DNA of 64,000 bases, from contig NW_025401124.1 of NCBI RefSeq assembly GCF_011075055.1, positions 237,576 to 301,575 on the forward strand, in the 5' to 3' direction. How positions within the stretch are numbered: the stretch's first letter is position 1; each line of letters opens with the position of its first letter. The stretch comes from Mangifera indica (lineage: Eukaryota > Streptophyta > Magnoliopsida > Sapindales > Anacardiaceae). Positions 23,811 to 36,884 of the stretch are shown here, one piece after another. The translations under genes were made by a program, and so were the position numbers. The notes below the pieces were generated by a model. That model worked only from the letters and a program-made list of their open reading frames with translations, was not told the origin of the DNA and did no database searches.

Positions 23811-24720
23811 TTTTTTTTTTGAAGTAAGAAGTGTTATAAACAAAACAAAACCGTTGCCTCGAAGCTAGAAGTAACCAAAAAACAACTTAATGTAATTTTA
23901 ACCGAAAGGGACAAGACAACAAACAAGGGTAAAAAACCAAATACTAACAGGGAGACAAAGAACATCCATAGCAAGGACAAACCTCTAGGTTACGAAAAAC
24001 ATCCCAAAAACTCGAAGACATCTTTTCTTAAAAGTCTTTCTAAATTTCTACAAAGATAGAATTCAAGAGGAAGAGCCAAACCAAACTTTGCCTTCACAAA
24101 GCTTAAGGGGGTATTTGGTTTGAGTAATGTTTGATTACCAAAATAGAAAGATTACCTTGAAGATAGATTACTTAGAAGATTACTGGGTATAAATGATTAC
24201 TATGTTTGATAAAATTTGATAGGTATAAATAATTATTGTGTTTAGTTAAAGGTAATAAAAGATTACTAGTAAATTATTTTACTTAAATACCCTTGAATAT
24301 AATTATTTTTAAATACTTTTATATTATTTATCATATTAATTAAAAATAAATTTATTTTTATCTCAAAAAATTAATAAATAATAATTTTTCTATAATAAAC
24401 TAAAGATTACTCCAGTAATCTTTAAATACCTAAGGTGAAGGTGGTAATCAGATTACCACCTATATTACCTGTCACGTCAGTATTGGTAATAAAAGATTAC
24501 TGTAATCTTTTATTACTGACAAACCAAACAAGAAAATAAAAGATAGATTACCAAGGTAATCTTAAAAACCCTTAACCAAACGCACCCTAAGTAACAAATC
24601 CACCGCCTAAAGCAAACGCAAAATTAAAAGTATTATGTACAATCAGCCCACCAAGGCCTGACCGCGCCACCCAAAACATCTGTCTAGCCCACTTAAGATC
24701 CCCCTACTTATGGCAAACTA
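23811..24720 (-). mobile_element. Possible 3' end of a poly(A)-tailed retroposon, split by a MITE
   Basis: A run of T (23811-23820), a poly(A) tail on the minus strand, precedes about 290 bp of non-repetitive, less AT-rich sequence. After the MITE at 24107-24587 similar sequence continues to about 24700. A LINE-type 3' end would look like this, but no reverse transcriptase motif or target duplication was found, so the call is weak. Confidence 0.3.
24107..24587. mobile_element. Tourist/PIF-Harbinger-type MITE with TAA target duplication, copy 3
   Basis: A 481-bp element starts GGGGGTATTTGGTTT and ends AACCAAACGCACCC, with TAA on both sides (24104-24106 and 24588-24590). GGG.GT.TTTGGTT ends and a TAA duplication are the signature of Tourist MITEs, moved by PIF/Harbinger transposases. 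The inside is a large imperfect palindrome with many GATTAC/GTAATC words. Confidence 0.85.
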
Positions 24721-25349
24721 TCTATAAGAGCTCAGCCCAGTCCAAAAGGTCCAATGGAGAAAGCCCAGCCAAAACAAAATCAGCCCAGCAACCTCTTTAC
24801 ATGATAAAGCCCAACCTAAATAGAAGAAAACTCTTGGTCTGGTTAGGTGTATAATTATTCGATCTAATATATAAATAGATATATATTTGATAAATATCAT
24901 TAAATATAATATATATAAATAGACATAAAAAGCAGCCATTCAAGCTCTAAAGTAACACAATGGAAGGGTGACAGAAGTAGGCCAGAATTTTTAATTTTCA
25001 TGAGATCCCAAGAATCCCCAATAATTATCTCGTTAATTTTAATTTAATATTTAATTATATAATAATATATTATTTAAATAAGTAATTAAAAATTCAAAAG
25101 TTAATGCAGGCAGGCAACATTGCTTATGATACATCAATCACCTATATATTACAAGATTTAAATCTTTTGTTTTCCATCTTCCATATCTTGAAGTTTTAAT
25201 TTGAAAGTCTCATAATGAGGCAGGTTCTTTTAAGAGACAGAATCAGAGCAAAAACTAAACAATTAATGCTAGAATTATTGATCTTAACATTTACATTACA
25301 ATACATAATAATGAATGAATTAATCAATTGACAAAATTAAAATCAATAA

Positions 25350-25505
25350 AACTATGTACACCCTATTTTGAGTATTCAATTACGTACCTAGATGACGTGT
25401 CATTATATGATTGAGTGATTTTGAATTACGGATAAGACAATACCCATTCACATGATGACACATCAATTAGATAATTGGATACTCAAAATTGAGTGCATAC
25501 AGTGT
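25350..25505. mobile_element. Short MITE-like inverted repeat in the 3' flank of the subtilase gene
   Basis: TATTTTGAGTATTCAATTA on the left and its inverse TAATTGGATACTCAAAATTG on the right bracket about 110 bp containing ATGATGACACATCAATT. It belongs loosely to the short AT-rich family. It lies about 75 bp past the subtilase stop codon, so it may form part of that transcript's 3' end. Confidence 0.5.
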
Positions 25506-25580
25506 TGCTCAAACAAATTTACGAAACACTACCACGAAAATGATAAACACATTTTCAAATGCTCACCTATTAGTGCCAAT

Positions 25581-28500
25581 CTATGACATTTTAACTATCA
25601 CTGCCACTGGCATGTTTACAACATGCCCTTTATGTCCAAACAGTCCAATTCTTCCGAAGCTCGCTACTGTACTGCTCATCGTCGCGTTGAAGAATACATT
25701 TAATACCTGTTTTTTGCCACTGGCTATTGAGAAATGAGACGGAGACACCTTGATGGAGACTCCATATGGAGCGCTCCAACCAATGCTATAGTACTCATCT
25801 TCATCAGCAATGTTGGTTACAATTCTCTGGACTGTCCTCGAGTGAATAAGTTTTGCAATTGTAATGGATGGCAAGTTCAAATCAGCACCGGTGATGGTGG
25901 AATTGTAAGTCCAGCAGCTCTGACCAGTGTAATTCAAGACCACTGGCTGAGATCCGTTAATGCTACAGAGAAATGACATGTAATCATTGTAACCTGCGAT
26001 GACAAAGCACATGGTATAAAGATAGCGTAAATCAATGGGGATACAATCCAGCAATTTGCAATCGCATTGAACCGTGTCACCTAATTGAAATACTTACAGA
26101 AGTTGCTAGAACACAAGAAGACAGTTGAAGTATGCATTTCAGCAACGGTATTATATGCAAGCAGCACTTACATTACATCTGTCTTTATGTTTTGGATGAC
26201 ACAAATAAGATCATGCATTAAACACAAGCCCAAAATTTGATAAATGCATAATGACTTACTAGATTTGAAAATAAGACCCGGATCCAGTGATGCAGTTGCA
26301 TTGACAAACCCACTTCCCATGTCATATGGTGTTGCTTGCAACTGATTTTCATCTGGTTTGGCATAATTCCGCTGAGCCATTATCGGTCCTCCCTCCTTGT
26401 CATATAAAGTTGCTGTAGTTGAAAGGGCAGATGCAATAGCTGAAGGACTAAAAGTGGGGAATTTTTGCTTAATCAGTGCAGCAAGCCCAGCAACATGAGG
26501 AGCAGCCATGCTAGTTCCAGACATCATTGCAAAGCTTTCACCTGAAATAGTCACGTAAATTGTTTAAGGTTCTTTCTTACAACTCATGTCAAGCTTTAAA
26601 TCTATCCGGTACCGCAATTGAAATGTTATCATGTGCAGGTCTTCACACCTTGGAATTCAACTGAATCGGTGCCAAGAGAACTCCAAGCAGCCCAAATAAA
26701 ATTTCCAGGAGCAACCACATTGGGTTTCATTAGATCAGCATTGTCAAGGAAGGTGTCCTCTGGATCGGGTCCCCTTGCAGAATAATACATAACCTTTGGA
26801 GCTGGGGTACTGAAGTTTGCTTTTAGCCCACCCGAAATGCATGCCACTGCTCCAAATCTGATAATTTTCTTTGTATGTTCATCTCTCTCCAAAGAAGAAT
26901 TGTAATATTGGAGTAAAACCTGCAAATAAAGAGATCTTGAGAATCTTAGCAATTTAGGCCAGAATCCCATTACGTCAAATGACATAACTCCCCTTGTGAA
27001 CACAATGTGATCAAGTCTCCAGTTCAAAACCATACATCAGGCAGATAGGGGGCATACACTTTGTGTGTTAGGTTAAAGAAAATTCATACAAAAAGAGTGT
27101 CATAGTGAAAGAATATTGGCTGGTTTCTGGACAAACACACACACAGAGAATCGCACCTTGGAACCATCTGGGGATGGAATTATGATGCCAGGCATTCTCA
27201 ATGGAGTTGGATTAAGCTGAAAACCAATCACAAAAGGATCCATGTAAAACACAACACCCACTGAACTGAGATTTTTTGCTGTTTCTAATGCCTGTTTGAT
27301 AGTAGAGAGCCCAAGCACAAACCGAATTGAGTAGCTACAAATCAAGAGTTTTCCTCGGACCATATCCTTGTTGAAGTTACTTGACTCTTGGCATTCACCC
27401 ACATACATATCATCACCAACAGTTGTGTCATCGCTCAAAGCATGAAGTGCAGAAATCAGAGTGTAATCCTTATCAGTTCCCGCTGAACAAAAACTTAGCA
27501 TATCAGTTATCTTTCATGTAATGGATAATGAACCATACCTGAAATCAATATATAATGGTCTAAAACTCAGATCAGGTGGAAATAAATGGCCCATCTAAGT
27601 ATCACAAAAAAAGTGATAGATGATGCCATGCCTGCAGCTGATCCTAGCTATGATACACAGTAACAAATAAAGGACATTGATTTGGTTAAGTTAATTTTTT
27701 TTCGAGTTTATTTTCATTTTTATTAGACAAGTTTTCAAGTTTGTATAATGAATCAATGAACTTTAAAAAAACTGTGATCTTTCATAACTGGAAGATAAAC
27801 TTACGTGCAAGTCCAGCTCCAGGAATAACAACATCATTGCCAAGATATATTGAGTTTGAATAAACTCTGTCATGAGAGGCAGCACCTACAGTGAATATCC
27901 ATGGACTAAAGGAAGACATGCTCTTAGGCGAAGGTCCAGTATTTCCAGCAGCTTGCACAACAAAAATGCCAGCCTTTACAGCTGATAGCAGGGCCATGTC
28001 AATGGGATTAAAAAAGGTTGCAATACCAGGAGGACGCCGGTTGGGAGTAATTGATAAGTTTATAATGTCAACTCCATCCTGCGCTGCCTGCAAATGGAAA
28101 TATACATCAATTATAGATCCCGAAATATCCATGGTATGCAGAGCTTCTTTTTTTCTTGATTGAAACATCAAATATCAATAGGGTAAGATCTCCTTTGATG
28201 AACAACAGTTCTCTGACAAAAGAAGAATTAGAACCAACTATATGTACCTGGTCTATGGCAGCAACAACATCTGCAGCAAACCCCCCAAAGCTCTTGTACA
28301 GCGCCTTGTAAACAGCAATACTGGAAAAGTTGATCAGTTATTAAACATATATAATAAGCATTCCTCACCTTAATCACTCTCCTAGGCTTTTTGGCGTTAA
28401 AACAAAGATATATATATAAATTCCAATATTTTGAAAGCATAAAAAGTGAAAAAAAACAATAATAAAGTTTATCCAGATTAATTACTGTGAACGAGGAGCC

Positions 28501-31083
28501 ATCCCACTTGCTTTTCCAAAGTGATTTCCAGCAACAACCACTGGAATACCATGGTTTCCTGCAGCAACAGAAGCTGTGTGCCTGCATAAATACATAATGT
28601 CAATATACATGAGGAAAAACCGAATAAAACCAATGTTGCACATTGACACCCTCACAAAGGTGGGAATCATCATAACCTTTTCCACATCTTTTGAATAAAC
28701 CGTTTACTATATTTTAGTATCAGCAACGTTAGTCCATTTGATGTTACTAAGCTCAATGAAAACAAGGCCTTTATAACATCGAAAATAGCTCTAAAACTTT
28801 ACACGGTTTTAGTTTCCAGTTGGCCTATAAACATTTTCAAGCCATAAAAGAATGACAAATTGACACACTTGTCTACTTGTTGTCAACAATGGAATCAGGT
28901 GCCGGGTATGTCTCACTGAAAAAAAGAAAAAAACAAAATAGAAGGGAAAATGTGAAAGATCCTTATTATCTATGACATATAATAGCAACCATGTTAATAT
29001 CTACAGGATCAAAGAGACAAAGAGCAAAACATGTTCGATCAAACTAATACAGCCTATTCATGGATTGAACCATCTGAAGCAATACAATTCCCTGAAAATC
29101 ATAATTACTAACCAGTACTTGCCTCATTATATGCATGGTAGAGAAGTAATACTATCAAGTTTGGATTTTAATTAAGGCTTTATAGTGGTGTATCAAGCCA
29201 AAAAACAAACACAAGGGTTGTTTGTCTTGAAAAAATTCAAAGAGAAAAGTAGAAAATGCTGTAATCTTTGTAAGAACCATAATAGATACAAGAAAAAAGC
29301 CAACGCTAAAACACTATGATACTGATAATAAAATGCAAAGTACACTCACGTGCCATGGCCATCACCATCTAATGGTGAAGCATAGTCCTGACTTGAGTTG
29401 AAAATTCCTCTTGTTATAGCAGAGGCCGCAAAATGCCGGGCACCAATGAGCTTCCTATTGCATGAACCAGATGGAAAATCCCGGGTAACCTCACAAATGC
29501 CCGAAAAATGGGAAGGGACTGGATACGAGCGTTCAGTTACATCATCAGCAAAACTTGGGTGAGTTGGATCAATACCCGTATCAATAAACCCTATCACTAT
29601 TCCTTCTCCAGCTGTTCCATATCCACCTTCTTGAACCCAGGCACCCTGTGGCAAACCCAAGAACTGTGGAGTATGTGTAGTTGCAGTTCTAACAGAAAAA
29701 TCCAAAACTACATTTGCCACTAATTTCCTCCTTGAAAGCTTATCTGCCTTTGAAGTTGATCAAAACAACAGGAAAAAAATTCATAAGCGAATTTCTTTCC
29801 AAATATTAGAAAAAGTAATAGTTTACCCAGAATTTTTTATTCCCGCATGCAAGTATGACTAAACAGTGGCAAATTAATAATTAAGATATACAACTTTTAC
29901 TCAAAAACTTTGAAAAGGAAAAAAAGTGAACCCAGAAAGAAAAGCCTACAATTAATCAGAGCACCACTAATGTACCGCCAGCATAATCATCATAACAAAA
30001 TAATGATAAATGATGACAGTAACTATTAATTTATAATATACCTGTTGTGGGGTAATGAGCACCGAAAAGCCATTAATCAGGTAGTGGTAGCTATAAAGCT
30101 TCAGATACTTCTCCCCCTTCAATGTCTTCCTTAATATTGAATCATGAACTCGAGAGATATAAGAATCAGGGCTCAGATGGGATCTTGAAGCATTCCTAAA
30201 CATAGAAAGAGCAGATTCAAAAGCATAATTGGCCAAGTGTACTCTTCCATACTCCAAAATACAAACATCCAAAAGGAAGCAAATTATAGGATGAAAGATT
30301 ATACTAAACCTAATCATCTGTATCAAGCAAATGATATACAAATAATAGAACACGAAAATTAAGTATGTAACAATCAGCACTCACTATTTCACACACTGAT
30401 TTCCCAAGATATCCAACATGAAAGTCAATACTTGCCAATTGCAATTTATAAAAATAGTACCAAATTACCAAAAATAATAATAAGAGTAAGAAAAAGGAAC
30501 AGAGAAAATTCTTTTACAATGGGAACATCAAATGGTATAATTTATATGTATACGCACGCATGTTTACAAGGGTTTTACAATAGACAATTTAGATAGGAAC
30601 CCACAAGGAAAGACAAGAGGACCCCATGACACATTTGATTTTCTACTCTCCCCTAAATATACAACAAAATTAACTATTTTAAACCCAAAAAAAAAAAAAA
30701 AAATACAAAGAAAACTCATACATTTGACAAGATAAACTTCATCTTATAAAAAAATATCTATTGAAGTACCACTACTTATGCCAAAAATTGAAATAATACA
30801 GATAATTTTTAGTAAAAAGTAAAGGAAAAAATCATCACCTTGGTTTGAGAAATCTAGTTAATCTACTAGAATTTCCATGTCTGTTAATGGAATGATGCTT
30901 ATCATTCAACGTTTTAAGCTCTTGAGCATACTGATGAACAGAAGGAGCTTGCTTTAGAGTAACAATGTACACAGCTGCAATTGCCTGATCTGAATCTTCC
31001 TGACATAGAGTGGAGAGAAATAACCCCACAAAGAGAAGCGCCATTAAATGAACCCATAACAGCAACTTCTGAAAGCTCTCCAT
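25581..31083 (-). CDS. Subtilisin-like serine protease, SBT2 clade (SBT2.2/SBT2.3-like)
   Basis: Ten exons with GT..AG borders: 31083-30839, 30195-30042, 29747-29350, 28581-28486, 28320-28248, 28087-27805, 27482-27157, 26919-26649, 26541-26260 and 25993-25581. They total 2,541 bases, or 846 residues plus stop, normal for SBT2 proteins. A hydrophobic signal peptide occupies about residues 1-28. An I9 propeptide follows (AAVYIVTLKQAPSV to YSYHYLINGFSVLI). The peptidase S8 domain has catalytic Asp in IDTGID (exon 3), His in GDGHGTHTA (split across exons 3 and 4), oxyanion Asn in QAAGNTGP (exon 6) and Ser in SGTSMAAPH (exon 9). The PA insert lies in exon 7 and the fibronectin-III-like C-terminal domain in exon 10. 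It should be a secreted serine endopeptidase of the cell wall or secretory path. No lesion was seen. Substrates are unknown. The start methionine opens MESFQKLLLW; an upstream methionine is separated by less likely leader sequence. Confidence 0.93.
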
Positions 31084-31480
31084 TGGGTGAAAATTCAAAG
31101 AAAAATAAAAAACAAAAACCCAAGACAACCTCAAAAGGAAGAACAAAAACAAATAATGAGGCTCATCTTCAATAAAGCTAAGAGCTTCGCTGAGATAGAG
31201 AAAACCCTGACAGAAGAGATGCCCCGTGAAGAATGAGAAAAAAGCTAAGAATGCGAAGAGAAAAGTGGGAAAAATGAAAATGCCGCCAATTACATGACAG
31301 AGAGGTGTAAGCAATGGGAGAGAAAGCCCACAAGAAAGCTACAATTTTTTAGTCACAAAACAAAGGGAACGATGGAACTTTAAGTGGCAGAGAGGGGAGA
31401 GAAAGAGGAGTATTAATAGAGCAGAAAATGCAGCAGGATGGATCAGCAAAAACTTTCTTGGGGAATGTGAAGATGAACGT
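31084..31480 (-). promoter_or_regulatory. Leader and promoter side of the subtilase gene
   Basis: Purine/pyrimidine-biased sequence without open reading continuity lies upstream of the start codon. An AT-rich CTATTAATAC (minus, about 31409-31418) could act as a TATA box. Nothing more specific is visible. Confidence 0.3.
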
Positions 31481-31489
31481 TTAGTTTAT

Positions 31490-33155
31490 TGGCAGAAGAA
31501 GTTGATGAGAAAATGAACGTTTGTTTTTGTTTTGTTTTGTTTGTCTTGTTGATGGGTTCTTATTGCGTAAATGATATCTTATTTTTGGAAAAATGTGTAA
31601 ATCTAAATTTAAAAAACTTTTTAGTCAAATGGCCAAAAGACTATAAAAAATTTAAAGAGATATTTATAAATAAACTTTTGTTAAAATTTTTATTAAATAT
31701 AGAAATAAAATTATTATTTTATTAATAATATTAAAAAATATAAAATTTATTATATTTTTCTTCTAAGTTTTAAAAATTAAAAATTTTATATTTTTCTGAA
31801 ATTTTCTAACTTTTAAAAGTGATATTTTTTTCCTACCTAAAACTTAAGGAATATTTTCCATACGCTCTCTAGGCACCCATGACAATTCTTCAACCCACGA
31901 TCTCCGACCACTAGATCTTTACTGTTAGCTGTAAGAAGACCGATAAAGACACATTTTCATTGATTTTATATGAATCGATGAAGATGAGTCGATTTGTCTG
32001 AATCGATGAAATCTTCGTCAATTTCAGAAGAATCGACGAAATCTTCATCAATTTCAGAAGAATCAACAAACTCAATAAAAATGTTTCTTCGTTACGTCTT
32101 CTGGAAGCTCCGAAGAGATGTTATAACCCTTAAGCCTTTAGTAAATAAGCATGTAAATAGATATATAGTCAAGGGTGGATTCCAAAGAATCCAAATATTT
32201 TGAATTTCTAATCTCGTCAGCTAACTTTTGAAGTGTAAATATTTAGGCTTTCCAATCTTTTGGGTGTGACTATTCCAATTTTTATATCATAATTTATAAA
32301 ATAACGTATTTAACTATCAAATTTCAATAAATAGTTGTTGGGGTGTGGGTATTTGATCAGACTCTTCAATCTCTAGGGTATGGTTCTCCTTATATTCACG
32401 TCAAAATATATAAAATAACATGTCTAGGTTTTCCAATCTTTAACTTAATATAAATTTTTCTATAAAAATATTATTTATTTTATTAATAATTTTTTAATAA
32501 TACCTTTAATTAATTTAAATATATATTTAAATTGAATTTAATCTAATATATGCTCGAACTCGATGTGGCCCTTACACACTTAACATAAAATATAGAAAGA
32601 AAAGTCAGACGCGGTGGGCTGTTGATGAAAATGATGGTGTGAGAGAGACGGGTCAATCTTTTGTAATATGTAGTTTTGGCCCTTTTCTCAATGTGTTGTG
32701 TCTCTTCTTCTCCAACGTTCTAATTTTATGCTTCAACCCGTGACAGCATGGATAATATTATACAACATTATTTCTTTTTTAAATAAATATAATGCTCCCA
32801 AAATTAAATTCTCGTACTTTCAAATTATTTTTTATTTTATTATTTTTTCCTACTTTCCAAAGAAGATTTCTTTGGTCAATTATATATATTTTATTTTAAT
32901 ATAAAATTTATAATATTTAGTAAAAACTAATTCTATATATATTAACAAATATATAATAACAAGTATTAATGATTGATCTTTTATAATGTGATTTAATGAA
33001 TTAATTATTTATTTTATTTTTTAAAAAAAATTATTTTTATTTTAAAATCAATTAATTATATAATAATACATCAGTATATTAATATTCATTCATTAATATA
33101 TAAAATATTTCTCCTTGATAAATGGGTATAATAAAACTTTATGCGCATGTAATGA
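31490..33155. other. AT-rich intergenic DNA with a short in-frame tandem repeat
   Basis: No supported gene. At about 31999-32066 a unit of about 30 bp (TCGACGAAATCTTCATCAAT-like) is repeated two to three times and would encode SSISEEST repeats in a 69-codon frame (31994-32203). No known domain is present. Sequence at 32930-33100 contains another copy of the short AT-rich family. Confidence 0.4.
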
Positions 33156-34302
33156 ATATAAATTGGCCAAATGACTATTTCCCACTCAACAGTTAGTGCA
33201 AACACAACTTTTCATCTGATAACTATGAAAAATCCAAACTTTCACTCTTAAGCCAACTTTATTAATGTCTTTCATTAGTTAAGCATGAAATGACTAATTT
33301 ACCCCCAATGAGTAAAATGATGTTAATGCCCTTGTTATTAACAAATATTTGGATCTATCATTAAAAATAAAATTATGATATTATCCTTTATTATGTAATG
33401 AACAAGTCCTGTATGTTGTGTTTGTTTACAGTGGCTTTGGTTTTGTGAATTAATTTGCATTGATTATTGATTTGGTTTTAGTTGTATGAATTTGTTAATT
33501 TGATGAATTTGATAATATGGAATCCAACTTGCTATTTGATTTTCCAGAACATTTCAGTTAACATGATGAAATATGTGAATTGAGAACTAAACACATAGAC
33601 ACCACCATTGAAACCATACAAGCACACTTGAACTTCATATCTATTGAACAAAAAAAAGTTAAACAACATCCAAGTTTTGAAAACTAAACCCATTTATACT
33701 AGTAGAAAACAAAACCAATATCAACAACTTAATCCCATTTCTGAGAACTAAACACATATACACCACCACAAAAGCAAAACCAATATCCACAACTCAGAAA
33801 ATCAACAAAAAATTTTTGTTCAAACCAAAAAACAATTTCCTCCTTGCTTAACTTAAATTCTCTTTCTCCAGACTAGATAGATGCAGGCTTCATGGATTTA
33901 ATGGTTTTGGGAACCCAAGGAAAAAAAATAAAAAATTCTAACCTGGTAAATTGACAGTTGTGAAACCTTTCCTAGAGAAATAAAAAAAAATATAAAATAG
34001 ATGTTCAAATGAATAAAAACCTAGTTTTTACAGTTGCCTAGATAAGGATGCTACATTCTATAACCTGCCAGATTAGGAAATTGCATATTGTGCTTTTCCA
34101 AACTGAGATGGTATGCACTATGACCTTCCAAATTGAGATGTTGTGCACTGTGACATCTCAGATTGACTTGCTGTGAACTGTGACCTCTTAGATTGACTTG
34201 TCATGGTAACAATTCTCCTTCTCTGTTTGAAAAACGTTAAGAGGAATATTAGAAGGGAAAAAGTTAACTAATGTGATATAAGAGTTGAGTTGGAGATTTT
34301 AC

Positions 34303-36884
34303 CTATGGCTTAACATTGTTGGCATTGTTAGGATTAATTTTACATAACATTTTATTGTGTCCCAAATCATGGCACACACTGCATCTTAGGTTGAGACTCG
34401 TTTCCTTTTCTTTTCCTTTTTGGGGTCCTTCCTCCTTCTTGTCTTTGGCCTTCCAAGCCTGGAGTGTTTGGATGATGGCTGAAGTAGGTTCTTTATTTCT
34501 GTTTGCCTAACTTCTCTGATCAAGTATTAGGTGAATCATGCCCTATATGTCCTCATATAGATTGGTATCTTCAACCTCTCATCTACAAACTCCCTAAAAT
34601 CAGAATAATTCATGTGCAGAATGACACAAACAACATGTTGGCAAGATAGTCCATATAGCTACCACATTCAGTAGTCACAAAACTTGTCCAGATTCAAGCA
34701 ATAACTTATGTTGGGTATAATTGTCATATCAACGACCTTGAACTCTCTCAGCCTAGCGTGCCAAATCTTGACATTCTTTGCTACCTCAATATTTTTATTT
34801 AGTCTTCAAAGAACTACAAGAGACCGTATGGTTACCCACTTAGTCCTATCCTTTAACCTCCTTTGTAACCTCCTCATAATTCTCCTTCTATACATCTTCA
34901 ACATATTAAATATAAGTAACTCTTTATCCTTTTCTAACCAATTATTGAATGTTTTAGATATATTATTGGTTATATGATGAGATTTGACATCTATATCAAA
35001 GTCAAATCGAGAAAATTATTTAGGCTTATTGTCCATTATCCATTTGCGAGCCCTCTTATCTGCTTCTTTCACTTGTGTTAAAGCATCCTTAAAGTTTATC
35101 TTATTTGCTACTCTACATATAGACCAAAATAAGTTCCTTAAGTGTATATTAGGGAAATTCTTTTTGAAGTTAGCATACACATGCCTTACATAATGCATGT
35201 TTCTTGTAGTTGGCCAGTGATTTTCCAAAACATTCATCCACCCTTTTTGACTATCACTCATAAAAATGATAGGTTTTAAATCTCCTAAGAACTTATGTAA
35301 CAAGCTAATGAAATATCTCCAGGTCTCACTATTCTCCACCTCACATATGCATATAGCTAGTGGGAATATCTTACAGTTGAAATTTAAAGCTACTGTAGAT
35401 AATAGTGCCCCTAAAAAGCCCTTAAGATGGCTGCCATCCATTCTTATGAAAGGCCTACACCTTTCTACAAACCCTTATTTCTGTGCAGCAAAGCTTAAAA
35501 ACAATCTATGAAACTAGGGTTGGACTCGAACCGAGTCAGCTCGAGCTCGGCTCAGTTTAGCCCGAAATGAGCTGGGCTTCATTGAGCTCGATCGAGCTCA
35601 AGCTAGCTCGAGTTGGCTTGGTAGATTTTTTTATAAAATTTTTTTTATACAAAACAACGTCGTTTTGACCAATATATATTAAAAACGATGTCGTTTTAAT
35701 AACGAAAAATGAATCGAGCCGAGCCAAGCTGAACTCAAGCCGAAAATGAGTCGATCTTAGTCGAGCTCCAGTTGCCTATATATGAACCGAGCTGAGCTCG
35801 AGCTAGCTATGAGTCGGGCTCGGCTCGGCTCGAATCCAACCTTATATGAAACCTAAGAGTTGGTGGGATCTTTTCCCTAATCACCTTGAATGCAACCTTT
35901 GAACGCTGATTACTTTACAGAAACATTTCACAATATTTGAACAAATAGTTATAAGACTGAGCATGTTCTTTGATTGTCATCTTAGTTGCAATTTTTCGAG
36001 CCTTATAAAGTCTTCTTCGATGAATTTTCAGGTAGTAATGAAACCACCCATCTTCTTTGCAATCCAAGATAAACTAGCAACACTATTGTTCTTAACCCTT
36101 AAACATGTGTGTGTGTGTGTATTTCCTTATTTGATATGATTATTTATCCACCATAAGTGCAGTATAAAAGTGAAATGGACATCTTGTTATCTTACACACA
36201 ACTTTTACTTTCCTCTTTTCATTTTATTTTTTTTACCACCTCAAATCTCATACTGATAGTGTAATCTTCCAAAATCTCCCTAAAATATCTTACACTTCGG
36301 AAAACTTATCCTACCTCAAAGTAAATTTTTCCATTAGCACTATATTGGAAGGTATTTCTTTTCATATATCTAGACACTCTAGTGACAACATCATTCTCAA
36401 CACTAAAAGCCCCTGAATTCTCAACTTTATTGTCATTTTCAATATTTGATAAAACCTACCATCAATATGTACCATTTCACCCCTGACTGAATTCTCAACT
36501 TCATTGTCATCATTCTCAACCTTGACTGAATGGTTGTTGTCCCTATCTCCCTCATTATGTCTATTATCATTATCATCACTCTAGTAACACTCATCCTCAC
36601 TAAGTTTAATAGGAGATAACTGCATTAGAGCCATCATTGTAATCAATAGCTTAAGATGGTGGACAAAGCTATTGCGAGTGTTGGATAATGTCTACAGTTG
36701 GGTAAGGATGGGTTGAGGGCTTACTTGGTATAAGTGGCAATGTTAGATGGGTTATTTTTGACTTCATTAGAAGGAACTTAATAAACATATTTATGTCCTT
36801 GATCCCCGCTTTGTCATATTGCTCAAATAAATACGTTATATCTTCATCACTATCTATGATATATCTAACCTCTCTATTTGACAC
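34303..36884 (-). pseudogene. MURA-type transposase of the MULE, interrupted
   Basis: In coding order: an N-terminal segment at 36884-36669 (SNREVRYIIDSDEDITYLF, typical of MURA N-termini); the MULE DDE transposase core at about 35506-35016 (CRPFIRMDGSHLKG, WRYFISLLHKFL, FMSDSQKGW); a SWIM zinc finger near 34580-34640 (LSCQHVVCVI); and a C-terminal zinc knuckle C-X2-C-X4-H-X4-C (CSVCHDLGHNKMLC) at about 34340-34385, with the stop at 34303. In-frame stops occur before the SWIM finger, and a hAT MITE (35515-35844) sits just upstream of the CRPFI motif in coding sequence. The protein would have cut and moved the element; it cannot be made now. Confidence 0.88.
35507..35852. mobile_element. hAT-type MITE nested in the MULE transposase
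   Basis: A 330-bp element (35515-35844) starts TAGGGTTGGACTCGA and ends in the inverse of TAAGGTTGGATTCGA. It is flanked by exact 8-bp copies of TATGAAAC (35507-35514 and 35845-35852). Its arms are rich in GAGCTCG/CTCGAGC and fold as a long inverted repeat, with an AACGACG/CGTCGTT pair in the middle. It has no coding capacity. Related diverged sequence occurs at 56794-57244 and in the 60180/63800 copy. Confidence 0.95.

Noticed and set aside
25489..25976. Plus-strand frames opposite the last subtilase exon
   Set aside because: Antisense shadows; no motif and no separate promoter evidence.
34316..34977. Hydrophobic plus-strand frames that look like membrane proteins
   Set aside because: They are antisense to the MULE transposase, whose zinc knuckle and SWIM motifs read on the minus strand.
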